DNA of 64,000 nucleotides, taken from the NCBI GenBank assembly GCA_964059195.1, contig CAXKWD010000001.1, positions 155,422,532 through 155,486,531 on the forward strand. The letters are read 5' to 3'. Shown piece by piece: positions 59,577 through 64,000 of the stretch (positions are counted from its first letter, which is position 1; the number at the start of each line of letters is the position of its first letter). The notes below the pieces were generated by a model that was not told where the DNA came from, ran no database searches, and saw only the letters and a list, made by a program, of their open reading frames with translations. The translations under genes and the position numbers were made by a program. This DNA comes from Ectobius pallidus (Eukaryota > Arthropoda > Insecta > Blattodea > Ectobiidae).

Positions 59577-60043
59577 TAGGGGGCGAATTTCTATGACATG
59601 TCATTTTTTACCTTTTTGCATTCTTTCAGATTGCCGACTAATTTAAACCCGATTCCAAGCATCCTGGTGAAAATGGAGCGGCTTTTATTGTGCATATAAC
59701 GGCATATTTAGGAAATTTTCAACTATTGTAGCATATTTACTATGAATATGCATATTTAGGTCATATTTTTGGCATATTTGTGTGCATATTAAATAAATGT
59801 TGAAGTTTAATATCATATTTTGTAAATTTTGCATTATAATGACACTTTTTGAGAATTTACAGATATTTTAAATAATTAACACTATATTTTAATAAAATGT
59901 ATTGTAATGAAACTTGAAAAAAATATACACAGTGTGTAAGTGGTAAAGTCATATTTTAAATTTTATTGATCATATTTTAATGTTTTTAGGTCATAAATGC
60001 ATGCATATATCCTTTTATTTAGGTCACAGAAATCCGCCCCCTA
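59577..60043. mobile_element. hAT-type MITE, 467 bp
   Basis: The termini TAGGGGGCGAATTTCTATGA and, reverse-complemented, TAGGGGGCGGATTTCTGTGA differ at two positions. The exact 8 bp duplication GTTATGAC lies at 59569-59576 and 60044-60051. Subterminal GCATATTT/GGTCATATTT words repeat throughout. It resembles the MITE at 20273 in organisation (GATGACATGTCAT against TATGACATGTCATT near the left end), so the two may share a transposase source. Confidence 0.92.
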
Positions 60044-60051
60044 GTTATGAC

Positions 60052-60351
60052 AATATGACTTTTGAATAATCCTACGTAAGTCACTATATTTTATTATGAT
60101 CTCTTTAGCATCTCCACCTGAAATATTGTATGCTGCCATCTTTCACATAGGTGTGCAACAATTCGACATTCAGACACGAGAAAAGCTCACTGAGGAATTG
60201 TCCATTTATAATTTTCAAGCTATTTCAATTATTAGATTCATAATAAATGGTAGGATAACGCATACAAAATTTAACAAACCGATACTAAGAGTGCATATCA
60301 AGTGCTCTCCTTTTAATAATTTTAATATGATAGAAATAATACTTCGCGAGT
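60052..60351. other. Non-coding; one unrecognised frame
   Basis: An 85-codon frame at 60096-60353 is open but has no motif, no splice or promoter context, and runs into the minisatellite. Confidence 0.4.
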
Positions 60352-61260
60352 AATCCTGATTAAAAACATATCAGTGGTCACTTCATTATTAATCCTAATT
60401 AAAATTAAAACCCGTGACCACTTCGTAAATAGTCCTGATTAAAATTCGAATCAGTAATCACTTTGCCGTTAGTACTAATTCAAATTGAAACCAGGGACCA
60501 TCTTGTAAATTAGTGCTGTTGAAAATTCGAATCCGTGACCACTTTGTAATTAATCCTAATTAAAATTTAAACCAGTGATAATTTTGCTACTAATCCAGAT
60601 TAGAATTCGAATCAGTGACCACTTTGTGGTTTGTCAAAATTAAAATTCATCCAGTGACCACTTTATTGCCCTAATTAAAATTCAAAACAGTGATCCCTTT
60701 GTAATTAGTCCTGATTAAAATTAAATCATTGACCACTTCTAAATTTAGTCCTAACTGAAAGCAGTGACCACTTTTTTAATTAGTCTTGAATTAAATTTCA
60801 TTCAGTGATCACTTCGTAATTAGTCCTAATTAAAATTTATACCAGTAACTGCTTTGTAATTATCTTAAAGAAAATTTAAGCCATAGCCACTACATTATTA
60901 GTCCTTTTTTAAAATCCTAAACAGTGACCATTTTTAATTAGTCTTGAATTAAATTTGATTAATTAAATAACTAGGAGGAGTAATTGCCTTATTAATCATA
61001 ACAATTACTATCCTATTCATTTTATCCATATACAAATCCAACTTCCGTTGAATACAGTTCTACCCAATCAACCAAATTATATTTTGAAAATTCAAACCAG
61101 TGACTGCTTTGTAGTTAGTTATCCCGATTAAAATTCAGACTATGACCTATAATCAGTCGTTTTAAAATTCGAACGAAACTGTGATCACTTGGTAATGTCT
61201 TGATTAAAATTAAGTGACCGCTTTGAAATTAGTCCCTATTTAATAATAAACCAATGTCCA
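60352..61260 (+). repeat. Degenerate minisatellite, about 40 bp unit, about 20 copies
   Basis: The unit is close to CAGTGACCACTTTGTAATTA followed by GTCCTGATTAAAATTCAAAC. The CAGTGACCACTTT block recurs at about 60376, 60412, 60452, 60495, 60533, 60574, 60614, 60653, 60689, 60730, 60763, 60804, 60846, 60883 and 60920, and then, after an interruption, from about 61100 to 61255. Copies are strongly diverged, so the array is old. It is not CRISPR-like: there are no unique spacers. Confidence 0.88.
60958..61085 (+). other. Possible mitochondrial DNA insert (NUMT) inside the minisatellite
   Basis: The minisatellite is interrupted by about 125 bp of different composition: C-richer than G, and open when TGA is read as Trp and ATA as Met. 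Translated with the invertebrate mitochondrial code it gives a hydrophobic stretch, LGGVIALLMMTITILFILSM followed by YKSNFRWMQFYPINQIM. This looks like a mitochondrial membrane-protein segment, but I cannot assign the gene. Chance is not excluded. Confidence 0.35.
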
Positions 61261-61872
61261 TCCTTACAGAATACGTATCAAAGAAGTAGTATTTGAATTC
61301 AAATAAAGGACATATAATTCCACTATAGGATACACTGCATGAGGAGAGATAAATGGGAGTGGGAGATCCATACGGGATAAAAGAACTAAGTCAGTGAAAG
61401 TACCGTACAAAACTCACAGAATGAAACAAAATAAATAGAACAGAGGCTTGGAAGAATGAAAAGAAACAAAAGAAGTACAACTCAGCAGCAGAGAAAATAA
61501 GGAAGTCGCAGATATTGCACTTCTCCGGTAATCCCAGCTATTCGAGAAGGGATTATCAAGACCTTTTCATTCTTCATCTATTTTCACAGAACAATTGCAA
61601 GTTCGAGACGATGACTCTACAGAATTCACAATGGTGATCTTATTTTAAAACAGAATTTTTTATACCATCGTCTCCACTCAATTGACGTTTGTATTGTTTA
61701 CAAGTTAATTAACTATTTTTAAACTAACATAAGAGGTGTTTTCTAAATGTCAATATATTAAAAATATTAGATCTTAGCTCGTGTTTGATGTTCATGAATT
61801 TAACAGCAGAAATGTATACATAATTTTGTTTTGGAGGGGCTAATGAAAACTAAGGCTCACGAAAAAAGCATA
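61261..61872. other. Non-coding, nothing recognised
   Basis: Purine-rich stretch at 61330-61510, otherwise featureless. Confidence 0.45.
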
Positions 61873-61885
61873 CCAGTATCTATAG

Positions 61886-62331
61886 TTTTTTTTCTTTATC
61901 TTAATTTTACCTCTCCCTTGTAGGATTTAAGCGACCCAAGCCACCCTGGCCTTACAGGGTCGCGACCTGTCGGGAGAGGGATTATCTTTGGATTACATAC
62001 ATACTTTTTCGACCAGACAAGGACATGAAGGGCCTCTCCGGATGAGTGATCAGCCCAATGCCGGGGCCACCTCCGAGACAGCACGAACATATATGACGAG
62101 ACACACCATTCACACACACACACTCAAAACAAGGTGAGGATGGGTTGAAGTTGATAATGACGGCCAGATGATATCTGGGGACCACAAGGGACTAAAGTTA
62201 CCCGACAATTGTCTCACAGGTGAGGAAAAACCCCAGAAACACCCTCCTAGGTAACTTGTCCCGACCATGAATCGGACCCGGGCCCGCTGCGTGAGAGGAG
62301 CGAACGCATCCCCTACGCCACAGCGGTGGAT
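61886..62331 (-). mobile_element. tRNA-derived SINE (family E), 446 bp, with exact target duplication
   Basis: The minus strand begins ATCCACCGCTGTGGCGTAGG and carries the B box GGGCCCGGGTCCGATTCATG. It ends leftward in a T run (poly-A tail on the minus strand). CCAGTATCTATAG flanks it on both sides (61873-61885 and 62332-62344), an exact 13 bp duplication. Minus-strand frames of 67-109 codons inside are not genes. Confidence 0.92.
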
Positions 62332-62344
62332 CCAGTATCTATAG

Positions 62345-62865
62345 TAATGTATGTATATATATATATATATCTTTAATGCCATGTGTATAAATATTGGGGG
62401 AACCAGAGCCTCCTCGTCCTTCCCTGAAATACGTCCCATTGTAACACTTTAAACCTATAGGCCTATGCTGTAACCGGTATTTTCAGTCTTCCCAGGTTTG
62501 CTAAAGAACTTTCACAGTGTACTGTAGATACAAATTACTTATAAGAAGGAATGGAAGAACAATATTTCGTAACTAATGTGGTCGGGAGCTCTGACAGCAT
62601 TACAATAAAGAATTATAAATTTATATTGTGGAAATTTAACAGATCTGAAGAGACATAGAACGCAACAATCTACGAAAAGTGCAAGAAATATAAATAAAAA
62701 AGCTCCAAGGAAGATTTGGGACTCAAATACTACCAACAACTGAATTCATCATTCAGAGACCAATTGGTGAAGACATTTTAAGGAAATGTAGAATCAGTAT
62801 TGAAAATGTAGAATAAGTATTGAAAATATAGGAAATAGAGAAGTGAAAAATTTCCTTACGTGCTG
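62345..62865. other. Non-coding, short (AT)n at 62352-62370
   Basis: A TATATATATATATAT microsatellite, otherwise no supported feature. Confidence 0.45.
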
Positions 62866-62867
62866 GC

Positions 62868-63015
62868 TATCGGTTCCAAAGTTTGCGGGTTCTATTCCGG
62901 TCCGGGTTGGTGGCATTAATGGGTGGTAAATCGATAGTCACATGTCTATAGATCCTCGAGCATATAGAAGAACTCCAGAGGGACAGATTTTCGAATCGCT
63001 GACGACGATAGCAGG
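62868..63015 (+). mobile_element. SINE-like fragment with tRNA-like B box
   Basis: CGTGCTGGCTATCGGTTCCA and GCGGGTTCTATTCCGGTC resemble a tRNA head. GGTGGTAAATCGATAGTCAC, CATATAGAAGAACTCCAGAG and a short tail follow. The AAGAACTCC...GAGGGACA part relates it to 54941-55292. Confidence 0.55.
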
Positions 63016-63073
63016 CCTATATATGAGTATACAACACTGTTACTCAAACAAATCAAACAATATAACTTAGGTC

Positions 63074-63326
63074 CATAGGCGTAACCAGGCCGACCATATG
63101 GGGGGGGGGGTTATAACATCGGGACCCCCCAGGGAGAGGGGGGTTCGGGGGTCCTCCCCCGGAAAATTTTAAAAATTAAGATGCACAATAACGAGTTTTA
63201 AGCTTCCCACGCTTTATACTCATATTCAGTAATTTATAAGCAGACTTAAAAAAATTGTACAATTTTCCTTTTTTTAATCAATGGGGGGTTCAAACCCCCA
63301 AACCCCCCCCCCTCGTTACGCCTCTG
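63074..63326. mobile_element. hAT-type MITE, second copy of the 36563 family, 253 bp
   Basis: The termini CATAGGCGTAAC and, reverse-complemented, CAGAGGCGTAAC are inverted relative to the copy at 36563. The exact duplication CTTAGGTC lies at 63066-63073 and 63327-63334. Internal homopolymer G/C tracts and the CACAATAACGAGTTTTAAGC core are shared. Two copies, each with its own exact duplication, prove it is a mobile family. Confidence 0.93.
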
Positions 63327-63334
63327 CTTAGGTC

Positions 63335-64000
63335 TACCCATAACTTAAGCTGAGTGCGTATTCAGTCACTGTAAAGATGTAGTGCGGCCTATTCTTCGTT
63401 GGAGTTATTCGGCATTGCTAATCAAGATAGCCACATGTCCAGTGTTAAATGCAGGTTTGTATTTACGCCTGCAGTGGATATATACTTGACTGACTTGAGG
63501 ATAGGTGTTTAGAGTACTTGAGATGGATTGTATGGAGGTTCTCTGTTATGACCATGCCTGTACTTGACGTGTCGTGTGTACAGGCTCTCTGTAATACAGG
63601 CCGGCACTGAATAATTAACTGTAATTGCCTTCGTGATTATTGAGATCTCTATCACCAGCGCTGCCTGGCGGCACCAATACTCTAAATCCTCTCCAAACAT
63701 GAGAGTCATCAGTTGAATTGGAAGAATCACAGCAGCCTGCCTAAAGCATCTATTGGTTCGTATCTTCTCTTTTTCTTCCTCCCTCTCTCATCTTTCTTTC
63801 TCCTTCTCTTTGTTGTGACTCTTTGTTGCGACTCTCCCGTATATTCTTCCAAGATAACCCCGTAGATCGTTATTTTCAGTTTATGGGTACTGCAATAATT
63901 AATTTGGGATACTTTTCTGTTAGAAGAATATTAAAAATGTAGTCTACAAAGAATATAATTTTTGTTTTACATCTTAAAAATGTATTCTAAGAATGTAATC
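63335..64000. other. Non-coding, pyrimidine-rich tract at 63760-63830
   Basis: A TCTCTTTTTCTTCCTCCCTC-type polypyrimidine stretch is followed by TTTGTTGTGACTCTTTGTTG (short direct repeat). No exon with matching borders was identified. Confidence 0.4.

Noticed and set aside
60352..61260. CRISPR-like regular repeat spacing
   Set aside because: Spacers are not unique, units are diverged over their whole length, no cas genes exist, and the genome is eukaryotic. It is a minisatellite.
62110..62439. 109-codon minus-strand frame
   Set aside because: It spans a SINE with poly-A tail and target duplication plus an (AT)n run; no protein motif.

Overview
This is a stretch of an AT-rich animal genome, and it reads as intron or intergenic DNA rather than gene-dense sequence. 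An insect is most likely, perhaps a cockroach- or termite-like polyneopteran. That guess rests only on the mixture of repeats: tRNA-derived SINEs, RTE/CR1-like LINE tails, mariner remnants and many hAT-type MITEs. No prokaryotic signals (operons, Shine-Dalgarno sites) are present, and no open reading frame above about 160 codons exists. Almost all the short ORFs look like chance. The only host-gene signal is at the left edge. Positions 1-13 read ATG plus four in-frame codons, followed at once by a consensus splice donor (CAG|GTAAGC). The window may therefore be the first intron of a plus-strand gene. One other exon-like block sits on the minus strand at 53894-53953.

The dominant structure is a 16 kb array at 4889-20883. 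The ancestral locus held two DNA transposons. One is a 1401 bp TTAA-flanked element with 15 bp terminal inverted repeats (TIRs) and a transposase remnant, Kolobok/Mutator-like by motif. The other is a 611 bp hAT-type MITE about 230 bp downstream. This composite segment was duplicated in tandem into eight nearly identical copies of unequal length. The last four form two copies of a 4041 bp higher-order repeat. Breakpoints are sharp and carry 1-4 bp of microhomology.

The rest is a graveyard of mobile elements. There are hAT-type MITEs with 8 bp target-site duplications (34764-35416, 36563-36835, 59577-60043, 63074-63326). A 2.0 kb MULE at 28043-30071 has a 9 bp duplication and a broken SWIM zinc-finger transposase end. 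There is a palindromic mariner at about 21.6-22.2 kb, a second mariner-type transposase remnant at 43.7-44.0 kb, and five LINE C-terminal fragments. At least four SINE families have tRNA-like heads; two elements have exact 13 bp duplications. Other structures are a 352 bp spacerless palindrome (46739-47090), a degenerate minisatellite of about 40 bp units (60352-61260) with a possible mitochondrial insert, a 500 bp TTTTAATTTTGGA tract, and a 56-base T run.

These parts do not work together as a pathway. They record repeated transposition and local rearrangement in non-coding DNA. Coordinates of diverged repeats are approximate. Family names rest on motif recognition, TIRs and target-site duplications read by eye.
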